DNA of 64,000 nucleotides from positions 15,728,518-15,792,517 of the forward strand of contig JAKZAP010000022.1 of assembly GCA_023053575.1 (NCBI GenBank), written 5' to 3'. A program made the translations under genes and the position numbers. Source of the stretch: Branchinecta lynchi (Eukaryota > Arthropoda > Branchiopoda > Anostraca > Branchinectidae). Below, piece after piece: positions 54,432 to 64,000 of the stretch. The number at the start of each line of letters is the position of its first letter. Positions within the stretch are counted from its first letter, which is position 1. The notes under the pieces are model-generated. The model saw only the letters and a list, made by a program, of their open reading frames with translations, was not told where the DNA came from and made no database searches.

Positions 54432-55692
54432 AAATACATACAGTATTCAAGCATGGCCTACATATTTCATCTAATTTCTGAAATTTTTTCTGACGTAACA
54501 TTGACCTCATGAGTATTGTCTGAGATTTAGTCTCGACAAAAAATACAGAACTAATATGATAATGATTATAAATTCATTTCCCAATTATATGACAAAAAAA
54601 TTCATTTTAAATGGAGTTTGAAAAGAAAAAAAGGAAAGAAAGAAAAACGAAGAAAAACAATAGGCTAGATTTACATTAGCTAAATATTTAAAATGCAAAA
54701 ACTGAATTACTAATTATGTCAAAACCATTTACAATAATCCCTCCACCAATCTTCTAACTGGTCAAATTTTTATTCATGCTTAGATATGCTATCGGGTGTT
54801 GACTAAACTTTAGTTGATTATCTATGGCTTGTGACATCACACGAAAAGTCTATATTTTCCATTTTCTAATGGAACTGATTGTCCTTAGAATGTTTATAAA
54901 TGTAAACGAAATACCTGTTCTGCAACATTAATTTAATAGAATTCCGCTGTTTCTTTCATGATGTCATGAAAACTTCATGGGTCGAAGATAATAAGCTAAG
55001 GTTTGGTTTCCTCCGTTGACTTATACCTTACCTCTTTATCCTGTTCTATAAAACTTAACTAAGGGCATGAAGATGTAGCATAAAAATGAGCCAGGTTTTT
55101 AAAAATACTACTGTAGTACCACAGTCAAATGAAGTGATATTAAACACCAATTAATGTGGTTTTGTTTTAGTGGAGTATTCGTTTACAGACAATTCACTCT
55201 TTCTGCCACTGTAGCCAGTTCTCAGTTTCTACCATTTTTCCCATGTTGAACTTGTGAACCAATCATGAGAACAGGTAGCCCAATTTGAAACTGAGTTTAC
55301 TTGTTGGCCCTGGGATCTAGTTGTGTCTGTTGTGGGGACCCACTGGTTCAGAGGCGATTGGGCCCAGATTACCCAGTGATTTCAACAACTTGACAATGGT
55401 TGGAGTCAGGGTGACGATATTCCCTGTACCATACAAACAGATTTTACGGTTGGGAAGATACATTAGGAGTGGCATCTCCCTCAGCATCCCTGTTCAGGGG
55501 CATCATGTGCAAACCATGACAAGGATTTAGTTGAATTTGGAATACCTGTTGTCATTGGGGTCTGTATGTATCTTTTGATGGCCGCCCACCCACCCACCCA
55601 ACCGCTTTTGGCAAATGCCAAAGAAAAAACAACTGATCTCATTTTTACATTCACAATCCATCTCTGATCGCTTGCGCACTCGTTTATTTCAG
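54432..55692 (+). other. EXOSC2: EXOSC2 intron 1, unassigned remainder
   Basis: No repeat partner in the window. Includes CACCCACCCACCC near 55590. No additional exon is expected because exons 1 and 2 join in phase. Confidence 0.5.
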
Positions 55693-55869
55693 GTGTGGTC
55701 ACAACTGTTGGTCAACTTGTGACAGCCATACCTGTCAAGAGTCGCTATACAGGGGTTGTTGGGGATTTGATAGTTGGAAGGATTACAGAAGTCCAACAAA
55801 AACGGTGGAAAGTGGATACAAACTCAAGACTGGAGTCAGCCTTGAACCTAGCCAATGTGAACTTGCTTG
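55693..55869 (+). CDS. EXOSC2: EXOSC2 exon 2 (start of S1 domain)
   Basis: Acceptor TTATTTCAG, donor GTATGT, 177 bp, phase 1 at both ends. Encodes VVTTVGQLVTAIPVKSRY, then GDLIVGRITEVQQKRWKV and DTNSRLESAL. The VGRITEVQQKRWKV block is nearly identical to human RRP4. Confidence 0.97.
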
Positions 55870-56895
55870 GTATGTGTATTTTCTTAAAATATAAAAAGGC
55901 TATGCAGAAATCAAAGTACCTATTGGCTTCTTACTTCAGGCCAGTGTAATTATTTGACGAGTGTCCAAGTTGGGAACATCTAGGCCCCTTGAGTAATTTA
56001 AGTCCCAACAGGGACGTATGAGTTTAGATATTAGGCTGCAGGGCATCAGAGTATTGGTAGTTGCAATCTATTTCTCTCTCTTTTTTTTTGATGTGCTGCT
56101 ACTGAGTGCATAGATTGCCAGGGTTTATGGATCATGGCTTTGAGAAATTTGGTTTGAAACCAGCCTAGCTTCTGTCTACATGCTGTTAGCAACCTGCAAG
56201 ATTTGAACTTGAAAATGGTGTCCCAGGCTATAAGTATATGCTACTGCTAGAAATTTCTGTGTAAATAAAATCAAAAGCATGAAATAAAGTACTTCAACAT
56301 GTAACGTGAATGAAGTAGGCTATGTGTTAAGGACGAATACTCTTAATACTTCATGCTTGCATTGAGATTTCTCCTGTGTGATACGTCATACTTCTCTCTT
56401 AGATAGAGCTTTCAGGTGTACGATTTATACTGTTTCCTTTCTTGTCAAAAACGTAGACCCTAAATTTTATTTTCTCAAAATCTGATTTAAAATTTCGAGT
56501 GTCCTTTCTGTAAATGAGTAGCGTATTAGAGCAGGCCACAAAAAAATGGTATTTCTACCACATACACAATGCTAACCATCCCTACTGTCACTATGAATGT
56601 GTAAAACCACTAAAAATACCGTAAAACAATGAGCAAATTAAAAAAAATCCACCAAGTTTCCTAGGTTTGAAATAACTCTGTCTGGACTAAATCTCATCCG
56701 ATTATCCCGGACAGCTGTTATGGGTATATATAATTATAGAAGGTAAACGGAATGTTTGGATTTGGACTTAAAATACCTAATGTTCTGACAGGGAGAGCTG
56801 AGTGTCTGGCGATATCTCAGACGAATGGACTCGCAGACTGAAATAACTGAGGGAATTTTGGACGAAAAAGTTATAATAGATTATTTCCTATTTAG

Positions 56896-57050
56896 GTGGT
56901 GAACTTAGGCGAAGATCAGAAGCAGACAAGCTAGCAATGAGAACATTTCTAAAAGAGGGCGACTTGATTAGTGCAGAAGTTCAGTCGATTCAACAAGATG
57001 GAATGCTTGTTTTGCACACCAGGAGTCTCAGATACGGCCGTCTTTCACAG
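56896..57050 (+). CDS. EXOSC2: EXOSC2 exon 3 (end of S1 domain)
   Basis: Acceptor CCTATTTAG, donor GTAAAA, 155 bp, entering in phase 1 and leaving in phase 0. Encodes GGELRRRSEADKLAMRTFL, then EGDLISAEVQ and LHTRSLRYG. GELRRRS and EGDLISAEVQ are RRP4 family signatures. Confidence 0.97.
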
Positions 57051-57598
57051 GTAAAAATAGTACGGTTTTTTATTTTTATGTATTTGATTCCTTTAATCTG
57101 AACAGTGAAGAGTCTATAACAATCTCTAACATCAACACATCAATCAAATTCACACACAATTACAAGAAAATAAGACAGCTGACTAAGCATACAAAACTAC
57201 TACTTAATGTGCAGTTAAAAACTAAATAAATAATCTGTTTTAGTCTGTTAATTGCTCAATAATGCCATGCACTTTTAACGACTGGGAACCAAAATGCTAG
57301 GAGGGCCGGCGGAAATTGTTCTTTCAGATGTTTCTTAAAGAATTAGTGGAACGAGTAATTATTATTATGTACTTGATAGATAGTTCAGGCTCTTTCATAC
57401 TATTCCCGCTCCTGAGAAATGTCTTCCAACTCAAAGGACTAAATAATAACGCGATTTCCAATAGCTTCAGATAAGACTGGGTTGAGCTTAAGTCGGTCCA
57501 GTACCGCACTTTCATGCAAGTTAGCATGAATTTGCTAGACAAAACTTCTTTCGTCGCAGTGACGCAAGCTTAAAAGGAGTTTACAATGCGAAGACTAG

Positions 57599-58005
57599 AG
57601 GCGTACTCTCGCCGTTCCCCGCGGACTCCACTTGAGGAGTCCCCGCGTTTTTGTTTGTCCCGGGGACTCGCTCCCCGTATTGTCGCGAGTCCCCACGGAC
57701 GGAATGCTCTGATTATCATCACCATCATCAAAAAGACTCTTTCAGATTCGGAGAGGAATCAATTTTTGCTGGTGTTGGTGCAATGTAAAATTAATTAAAA
57801 ATAATCAGGAATAAACAAAACCAAAAATAAATTGGCTCCAGACTAATTTCCTGAACTACATATTTATTTTTCGAACAAAATCCATGTTGGAAGCATTCCC
57901 CGTGTTCTCGCTGGGTCCGCGGAGTCCGCGTGGAGTGACTCCCTCTATTCTCGCCGTTCCCTTTCATTCTCCGAGGAGTCCTCGGGGAAGGGCGAGAATA
58001 CGCCT
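57599..58005 (+). mobile_element. MITE with AGGCGTA termini in EXOSC2 intron 3
   Basis: 407 bp. Termini AGGCGTACTCTCGCC and GGCGAGAATACGCCT. TAG is found on both sides (57596-57598, 58006-58008). A diverged copy is at 24731-25146, with the same interior (TCCCGGGGACTC, TCACCATCATCAAAAAG). Confidence 0.75.
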
Positions 58006-58429
58006 TAGGTTACGGTACTAGTTTAGTGCGTTCTTGAAAGGTTACTTTTTTGTTTAAATAAATTATTTTTTAATTGAATCAAGCCAACAAGTTACTAAAC
58101 TAACAGGAAATCAGAAGGGTCATGTGCGCTGTAAAAAAAATAGAGGTTGACGTCTATGTTTCAGACTAATCGTAAACAACAATAAAAATAATAACGCTAC
58201 TGATATATTCCTAAACTAAACGTCTTGCCGAAAGCTTTTAACCACACTTTTCTGGGAAAGATAGCAGAAGTTATATCTCCCACCTGTAGCCTAGAATTAA
58301 TTGAAGACATAGAGTTATAGAAAGTGATGCTGGTGCTGAAATCCTTGCAGGAACTAAAGTGTGCAACCGCCACTGCGGCGTATTTACCACCGGTATGAGT
58401 ATACCAAGTGTGTCTAGGAAGGATAGCTG

Positions 58430-58581
58430 ATGTAAATGTTTCTCTCTCTTTGCTAGAAGTCAACGGGCCGGGAAAAGGTCCTAAAAGTCCTGGGTAATTC
58501 GCTGAAAGCACAGCCTAGTTTTAAGGTAGTCAACTGTTCTGAAATCCGGGAACATAAACAGTGAATAGTGTGAGGGGTCCT
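58430..58581 (-). mobile_element. TTAA-family 2 fragment in EXOSC2 intron 3
   Basis: AGAAGTCAACGGGCC, GTTTTAAGGTAGTC, then GTGTGAGGGGTCCT followed by TTAA (58582-58585). Confidence 0.55.
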
Positions 58582-58585
58582 TTAA

Positions 58586-58693
58586 GCATTGACGGAGCTA
58601 TTACGGAAACAGGTGTAGCGGATGCAGTACCACATCGTTTATCGCCGTGGTGTGCAATGACTCTCGAGTGGAATGAATACGATTGTGTAGTCA
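58586..58693 (+). repeat. 108-bp segment in EXOSC2 intron 3, inverted copy downstream
   Basis: Identical to the reverse complement of 60299-60406 except for four substitutions, no indels. An uninterrupted frame runs through both copies (IDGAITETGVADA ... MTLEWNEYDCVV). The product is not recognised. Confidence 0.75.
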
Positions 58694-58699
58694 ACCAGA

Positions 58700-59801
58700 A
58701 GTTGTAAAGGTGCAATAACTTTCCATTTGTTCCTGCGCTCGGTGGATTCTCGGAAAGCGCATCCAAGAGATCGCCAGAATTGACCTTTAGCCGGATTTGG
58801 TTTCAGGTTTTTGCCAAAAGAGCTCAATGGCATCTCTCCCAAGTGTTCTGACCTTTCTACTAATTTGACAATTTTTGGTAGACAGGGGTCTGGCTGAGCA
58901 GATGGCCATCTCACCTCGGAGTGCTAATCTTCTTTCTTCCCAGGCCTGGGCAGAAAGGACAACAAGTTTGGTTTGGGCGGCTGCAAAGTTCTATAGCGAA
59001 AGCAGTAAGAGAAGCAAAATATGTACCATTCTTACTGACTAGACAAAAGACCTCTCGAAAAAGAAACAACTCATGATCTTAGTGGTCTAATTTCTATTTT
59101 AGACGTAAGATGAAAAGAAGGGCCGAATTATCGATGATGAATATCTTAGCTGGCTTTCCGTTCTGAGTATTATTTTATATCACTACTAACAGCATTATTT
59201 TATGACTAGTATTATTTTATATTACTACTATCAGCTAGAGCTGAGGAGTGTTTATAGCCATAGAAACGTAGCCTAGAGAGACGATTTGTTGAGGAGGTCG
59301 AAAGTGATGCTGGTGCTGAACTATGCAGATTCATGTGTGCTACGACCACTTTGTCGCGTATTTCCGCAATGCTACAACATACCCTAGATGGCCTCGTGCT
59401 GAGGAGTAACAAACAGCGATAGTTTGGGTGCTCTAATTTAAGTTACTTCTCGTGTCGTCGTGGCTGCGCAAAGAGCCTGGTGTGAAATCTCTGCACAACC
59501 CATATTTTCGCTTCCTTCTGCCACCTTCCTTCCAACCCCAGCTTACGCGTCCTCAGAGAACGTGTGCGGGTGCATCTCCAAGCTGGACCCGTTTCCCGTC
59601 GTACTGAGCGGTATCATCTGTGTCCCCAAATCCGTTGATGCGTTTTTTTTTATTTATTTCTGGTTCATTTTTGTAACACATTTTAGTTTTAAGTTTGTGC
59701 AATGATATTTTCTGTCTCCATGCCATTTTTCCACAAGCCACGATTTAATGCCATTTGCTCCAAGCCACCCTTTAAACTCGGTAACATTTGTGCTCTTTCA
59801 G
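58700..59801 (+). other. EXOSC2: EXOSC2 intron 3, remainder
   Basis: A hammerhead-family remnant (GAAGGGCCGAATTATCGATG near 59115) and a short duplication (ATTATTTTAT at 59168 and 59210). Otherwise unassigned. Confidence 0.45.
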
Positions 59802-60188
59802 GGCATCCTCATCAAAATATCACCGTATCTCATCAAGACCAGCAAACTCAACTTCCATAACCTCCCCTGTGGCGCTAGTGTGATCATTGGGAATAACGGG
59901 TACATTTTCGTCGGGCCCACAGTGAACGAAGAAGAAAGCACTGGCGGATTCACACAGAATTTGGAACCCATCGCCCTTCCAGATAGGCAGGTCATAGTCC
60001 GCCTTAGGAACTGTATCCATTTGCTTTCTCAGAGTAGAACGCCCATTTTTGATACGAGTATTATGAAGTGCTACGATGCGAGTATTAACTTGGGATATGC
60101 GATTAAGGACATGTTGTTGCCGGAAGTGGTGAGGGAACTAGCTGCCATTGTGAGAGAGCAAGTTAGCGATGAAGTTATGGTGACGTAA
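59802..60188 (+). CDS. EXOSC2: EXOSC2 exon 4 (KH-like domain, C-terminus)
   Basis: Acceptor GCTCTTTCAG, 387 bp including the TAA stop. Encodes GILIKISPYLIKTSKLNF, then HNLPCGASVIIGNNGYIF, GGFTQNLEPIALPDRQVI and a C-terminal helix region ending DEVMVT. It is the largest exon and carries the KH-like RNA-binding fold. Confidence 0.97.
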   Translation, partial: GILIKISPYLIKTSKLNFHNLPCGASVIIGNNGYIFVGPTVNEEESTGGFTQNLEPIALPDRQVIVRLRNCIHLLSQSRTPIFDTSIMKCYDASINLGYAIKDMLLPEVVRELAAIVREQVSDEVMVT

Positions 60189-60194
60189 AATAAA
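60189..60194 (+). promoter_or_regulatory. EXOSC2: EXOSC2 poly(A) signal AATAAA directly after the stop
   Basis: The stop TAA (60186-60188) is followed with no gap by AATAAA. The 3' UTR would be only about 15-25 nt if this hexamer is used. Confidence 0.7.
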
Positions 60195-60298
60195 GATGTT
60201 TCTCTAAATTGGATATGTTTACGAGTACTTGAGCCATGCGTTGTGACGGGTTTTTGGAGGAACGTCGTACCTTCTCTCTACGTGCATCCGCAGCATGC

Positions 60299-60406
60299 TG
60301 ACTACACAATCGTATTCATTCCACTCGAGAGTCATTGCACACCACGGCGGCAAACGATGTGATATTGCATCCGCTACACCTGTTTCCGTAATAGCTCCGT
60401 CAATGC
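60299..60406 (-). repeat. 108-bp segment downstream of EXOSC2
   Basis: Partner of 58586-58693. Both end at TTAA next to an AGGAC-starting mobile element. Confidence 0.75.
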
Positions 60407-60410
60407 TTAA

Positions 60411-60750
60411 AGGACGCCTGAACGATGAAACCATACTTGAACACACCATGGAGAATGCATTTACAGATATGGCCACGGAGAGCGTTCTTCTCCTGAGCGT
60501 GACGTTTTCAAAATAGGGATATTCGTTTCTGGAGGTTTGCACATGCAGACTCAAAGACAAAAAGCGCAATTCATTCAAATTTTGTACAGCGCTGGCCGGA
60601 TCGTATTGGAATTTCTTCTAGATATGCGTTTGGGCTTAACTGGTTAAAAAAAATTCCGAAAGAAGGGTTGATTGGAGACATTTGTTCATTTCTGAAATTG
60701 TTCGGTACTGAAATAAGGACAGATGCAAAATGGAGCAAAAATCATAGCTT
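60411..60750 (+). mobile_element. TTAA-family 1 MITE downstream of EXOSC2, right-truncated
   Basis: AGGACGCCTGAACGATGAAA directly after TTAA (60407-60410). It loses similarity at about 60751, where a family 2 foldback begins. Confidence 0.65.
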
Positions 60751-60754
60751 GGAC

Positions 60755-61400
60755 TTCACAACAGTTGAATACCTTAAAACTAGGCTGTGCTTTCAGCAAG
60801 TTACCCAGGGCTTTTGGGACCTTTTCCCGGCCCGTTGACTTCTAGCAAAGAGAGAGAAACATTTACATCACCATTTTTTCTAATGAATAAACTTGTCTTA
60901 GACAACCATCGACAGCATGATACGCATCGACGGTAGCTTCTCAGGCAAGTGAGGAAATGAGTGAGGTGTCGTTAGGGAGGTAGGAATTTGCCGTATGAAA
61001 TTCGAGTCTCCGGTGTTACCTGTAATACTAATGCAACCTATTGCCATAATCACTCCATCTATTTCTAAACCCGGAGACCTCAATTTCGTACGGTACATTC
61101 TAACCCCTCTAACGAAACCACGCTCATTTTCTCACTTGCCATGTTTTGCTACCTTTGACGTGTATCACGCTGTCGAAGGTTGTCTGCGAGCAGTTTTTTC
61201 TGTCAGAAAAGCCGGTTATGTAAATTTTTTTTTACTGTTTTCACTATAAGTCAACGGGTCTCGGAAAAGGCTTAAAACAGCCAAAACCGTGGGTTATTTG
61301 TTGAAAGCACAGCACAGTTTTAAAATATTCAAATATTTTAAAATACCGTAAGTTGAAGACTAAATAGTGCGAGGGGTCCTCTAAGAATGGATGGCGCTGA
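60755..61400 (+). mobile_element. Long foldback copy of TTAA-family 2
   Basis: Left and right halves are inverted copies. GTTGACTTCTAGC, GACAACCATCGACAGCATG and GTATGAAATTCGAGTCTCC are on one side. The other side has GGAGACCTCAATTTCGTACG, ACGCTGTCGAAGGTTGTC and AAGTCAACGGG. The centre is near 61035. It can form a stem-loop of about 500 nt. Confidence 0.6.
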
Positions 61401-61581
61401 CGGTCTGTAGGTTGCACAACGGGTCTCGGAAAAGGCTTAAAACAGCCAAAACCGTGGGTTATTTGTTGAAAGCACAGCACAGTTTTAAAATATTCAAATA
61501 TTTTAAAATACCGTAAGTTGAAGACTAAATAGTGCGAGGGGTCCTCTAAGAATGGATGGCGCTGACGGTCTGTAGGTTGCA
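61252..61581. repeat. Exact 165-bp tandem duplication
   Basis: 61252-61416 and 61417-61581 are identical by inspection (CAACGGGTCTCGG ... GTAGGTTGCA). The unit is part of a TTAA-family 2 arm. 165 is a multiple of three, so an antisense frame stays open through both units, which does not show coding. Confidence 0.9.
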
Positions 61582-61909
61582 TTAGTATTACAGGTAAGAC
61601 AGGTTCCCTAAACTCGGAGACCTAAATTTCATACGGTAGATTCTAAACCCCTATCGACAACTTACTGATCTTCATATTTGCCTTGTTCAGCCATTTTTTA
61701 TGCTTATCATGTTCCCTGCGCGTGTTTGCGAGAAGCTCCGTCGTCAGAAACAAACGGTTATTCCCTGTTTCTGCTAGAAGTCAACGGGCCAGGATATAAG
61801 CTTAAAACAGCTGGCTTTTGGTAATTTGTTGAGAGTCCTAGCTTTGGAGTGTCCAACTATTTTAAAATATTGGAATATAAACAGTAAATAGTGCGGGGGA
61901 TGGTTTAAG

Positions 61910-63714
61910 GAAATCAACTCGAAAAAATACTTAAAACAAATTTTAAAGCGGTAAAAAGCATCCCAACTAACATGGAAATCTTCGTTTCCTTCAACTGGAC
62001 AGGCTGCCATTCTTTCCTTCCATTAAAAGCAGTCTACCACAAACCGCTGATTTTGGGAAAGCCTATGCCAGACGCTGGGTACAATCCTTTAGTATACCCT
62101 ATGCCGCTATGCCTAACGCTTGATACTTGGAACCTAGTAAAATATTGATTATTTAAGTGAAGCTCAGCAATCAATCAATCAGAATTCATCTATAGTATGG
62201 TAGGTCAGGGGTGTAGGGTAGGTCAACAGCTATGCAGCGATTGGCATAGGGTATCCAGCGTTAGGCATAGGGTATGCCGAACGCTAGATGGCATAGGGTG
62301 TCTAAAAATCAAGGAGTTGTGGCTGACTGGCTAAAAGCTAATTAACCAGGACTGTGGAACAAAAGGAATAATAGGACTGTTACACTCGTAAGTCATAGTA
62401 AGTCTGTGGATCGGAACCGAGGCATTTTAATGTGCTAGGGTGAAGCGTCTATTCGGTCAACACCATTGCGAAAGAGTTCTAGAACCGAGGAAGGAAACCG
62501 ACCTCGACTCCGACCTAAATCGAGGTCGAATATTCTCTGATTCACAGTGTCTGACCCAGCAACGCCGCCGCTGATATCGAATCCAGTTCAGTTTCCGACC
62601 TAGTTTCCGGTTCTGAAGATCTGTCTCCGAGTTATACTTCAGATTTTCTGATGAGGAAACATGTTATGAAGAAAAAGATCGGTTTTCTTTAGACCAGAAA
62701 GAACTGAACAAGATAATTAACCGAAGGTTACCCGGAAATAGCCTAGGCTAAGTACCGAAACTGAACACATATTTCCGCGCGACGTGGATCTTACGTAAAA
62801 TTTTCTCGCTAGCGGTTAACAAGTCTCGTGGCTTCTCGGATCGGCTTTAACCCAGATTCCCACACTATAGATAAATAGATAGAGCAGTTACTTAGTATAT
62901 TTCAAAAGCGCGCAGGGGCCATATACAAAAAAAAATAAAAAAGTTATAAAATTCTAAATGTTTATCTACATACACGCCCACTCGAGTGATAAAGTTGATA
63001 TTACTCAGAATTTCGGGAAGCGACAAAATTACACCATTTAGATAAATATTTCTTAAATCAGAAAGCTTCGGCCGTCCACGGAGAAAATGGTCCTTCCTCC
63101 TCTCAGAGTTGGCAAGCATACCTCCCGTCAGGAACCCACTACCTCTCCCAAAAACCTTCTGCCTGCTCTGGATTGGAAGGCAGTTTGCCTTACAGTTGGT
63201 TACAGTGGTTTCACATGATCTGCCGGATTGCGCCGCATGGTTGTCGGATTTTACATCGTATAGACGAAATCCGGCAGAAGGAAAGAAAACATGGGAAATT
63301 ATCTTACGAAGAACGTAAAAACGCTTGTGGAAAAGTGCCACACGCTTACCGGCTTTAAAGTGGTGCCCACAGAAAGCGATTTTTTTTTCCACTTACTAAT
63401 CGAGACGCGACGCGAACAAAACGCGAATTTTGTGGCCTGACAAGCAGTTTTCCGCTTGCGATGCCAAATTCGCTCGCCGTGATTTCGACGGTCTAGATAC
63501 ATGGTGATGTTCCGAATTCCACCGCAATCTCTAACTTCTTCAGAAGTCTCTGCCGGTATACGTCGAGCAGAGAGGAATCCGGGGGGAGGGGGTGATTGTA
63601 TTGGAACTCAACTTCACAAAGAACGCAAATACGATTAGATTTGTTACCTGCGAAAACTCTACAAAGTGCAATAGGGGGCACAGTATAAGAAGAGAAAAGA
63701 CGCCGCACGCTTAC
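61910..63714. other. First visible rabphilin intron, distal part
   Basis: The palindromic cluster at 62055-62310, then unassigned sequence. The 166-codon minus frame 62892-63392 has no motif, and the 63715 donor points to an exon already found at 51366. Confidence 0.4.
62055..62310. repeat. Small palindromic repeat cluster
   Basis: CATAGGGTATCCAGCGTTAG, GGCATAGGGTATGCCG and inverted ATACCCTATGCCGCTATGCC recur. Contains an (ATCA)n-like stretch at 62167-62180. No gene seen. Confidence 0.5.
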
Positions 63715-63847
63715 CTTTTTACAGTCATGACATTTCAGCTGTGAAGTTGAAGAAAGAAGTCGAAATCTCTCCCCACAGAGGATACACTGATTCACGCCGT
63801 TTCCAAGCACTTGTCGGCGCATGTTCTCCACTCGTTCAACAAGTTTT
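63715..63847 (-). CDS. RPH3A: Rabphilin exon: Rab-binding helix and first half of zinc finger
   Basis: 133 bp. The acceptor TTTTGTAG is at the high-coordinate end and the donor GTAAGC follows the last codon. One base completes a codon from an upstream exon, then 44 codons follow, ending in phase 0. The peptide starts KLVERVENMRRQV, the C-terminal part of the Rab-binding helix. It continues with NGVNQCILCGERF and ends with CHDCKK, giving two of the four zinc-binding CxxC pairs. Rabphilin has the same order (ENMRK, GVNRCILCGEQ, CEDCKK). The peptide runs directly into the next exon's AVCSKCG. A start codon is not expected here. Confidence 0.9.
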
Positions 63848-64000
63848 CTACAAAAGAAGGAAATTTTAAAGGAGTTGTGAGAAGGCAGAAGGTGTGGGAG
63901 GAACCATTACCAGCCGATACGAATAATAATTGCGAACACAACTACATTTTCTTCGTGAAACCGGCCAGCACTGCTCACGGATAACACACAGCAGGGCCGT

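Larger units (their letters stand above)
53035..60188 (+). other. EXOSC2: EXOSC2 (RRP4) exosome complex subunit gene, complete
   Basis: RRP4 is one of the three S1/KH cap subunits of the eukaryotic RNA exosome, which performs 3'-to-5' RNA processing and decay in nucleus and cytoplasm. Four exons join in phase (1, 1, 0) into 296 residues; the human protein has 293. The order is an N-terminal domain with LRGHGTF and TASVAG, then the S1 domain (RYTGVVGDLIVGRI, VQQKRWKVDTNSRL), then the KH-like domain with the G-rich loop NLPCGASVIIGNNGY and the C-terminal NLEPIAL. No frameshift or stop is seen. The whole gene sits antisense inside an intron of the rabphilin-like gene. Introns 1 and 3 hold several MITEs; exon 4 lies between inverted copies of a 108-bp segment. 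Confidence 0.97.
3153..63847 (-). other. RPH3A: Rabphilin-3A-like gene span (8 exons, both ends outside window)
   Basis: Rabphilin binds GTP-loaded Rab3/Rab27 on secretory vesicles and acts in regulated exocytosis. Read on the minus strand, eight exons join with AG/GT junctions and compatible phase at all seven joins (0, 0, 1, 2, 1, 0, 2). The order is a Rab-binding helix, then a zinc finger with four CxxC pairs (CILC, CHDC, CSKC, CKLC), then SGAWFFK, then a long Ser/Glu-rich linker. That is the N-terminal layout of rabphilin-3A. The visible part gives about 405 residues, near the length that precedes the C2 domains in vertebrate rabphilin. The C2A and C2B exons would lie left of position 1, and the initiator exon right of 64000. 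The C2 domains are not visible, so a C2-less Noc2-type paralogue cannot be fully excluded, but the long linker argues for rabphilin. Introns run from about 2 kb to 22 kb and are packed with repeats. EXOSC2 lies inside the first visible intron on the opposite strand. Confidence 0.88.

Noticed and set aside
61244..61582. 112-codon minus frame with two identical halves
   Set aside because: It is a by-product of the exact 165-bp tandem duplication in a mobile-element arm.
62892..63392. 166-codon minus frame as a gene
   Set aside because: No known motif, a run of K/N codons from AAAA-rich DNA, and no splice or start support.

Overview
This is a window of animal (metazoan) nuclear DNA, most likely from a marine invertebrate. 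The phylum cannot be fixed from the sequence alone. Genes are broken into short exons by multi-kilobase introns with GT-AG junctions. There are no operons or ribosome binding sites. Most of the 64 kb is degraded transposable-element sequence and long G/C homopolymers.

Three protein-coding loci are supported. (1) A rabphilin-3A-like gene on the minus strand covers almost the whole window. Eight exons (63715-63847, 51366-51485, 49251-49398, 43772-43895, 41349-41482, 33374-33447, 25412-25749, 3153-3298) join with matching codon phase at all seven junctions. They encode about 405 residues: a Rab-binding helix, a four-CxxC zinc finger, the SGAWFFK motif and a long serine-rich linker. Both the first exons and the C2-domain exons should lie outside the window. 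(2) EXOSC2 (RRP4, exosome cap subunit) is on the plus strand with four exons at 53035-60188. It encodes 296 residues and is complete from ATG to stop. It is nested antisense inside the first visible rabphilin intron. (3) A small unrecognised two-exon candidate lies on the minus strand at 52402-53011, head-to-head with EXOSC2; its last exon is better supported than its first.

The rest is mobile DNA. There are many 5'-truncated non-LTR retrotransposon ends with short tandem tails (ATTC, ATT, TTGATTG, TTGAA, TTAC). There are non-autonomous DNA elements with readable target duplications: TA, TTAA, TAA, other 3-bp, 6-8 bp hAT-like and 10 bp MULE-like. Two families combine internal tandem repeats with a GACGG- or CCGA-type microsatellite and resemble pearl/Helentron-derived elements. 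There is also a tRNA-Thr-like element and a satellite of about 140 bp units.

The most striking signal is a dispersed foldback family carrying what looks like a minimal hammerhead ribozyme: a CTGANGA box, a stem II hairpin, GAAA, a palindromic ATAT helix III and a covarying helix I. Three copies are flanked by direct repeats of 11, 13 and 15 bp. This points to a Penelope-like or retrozyme-type retroelement rather than an ordinary MITE.
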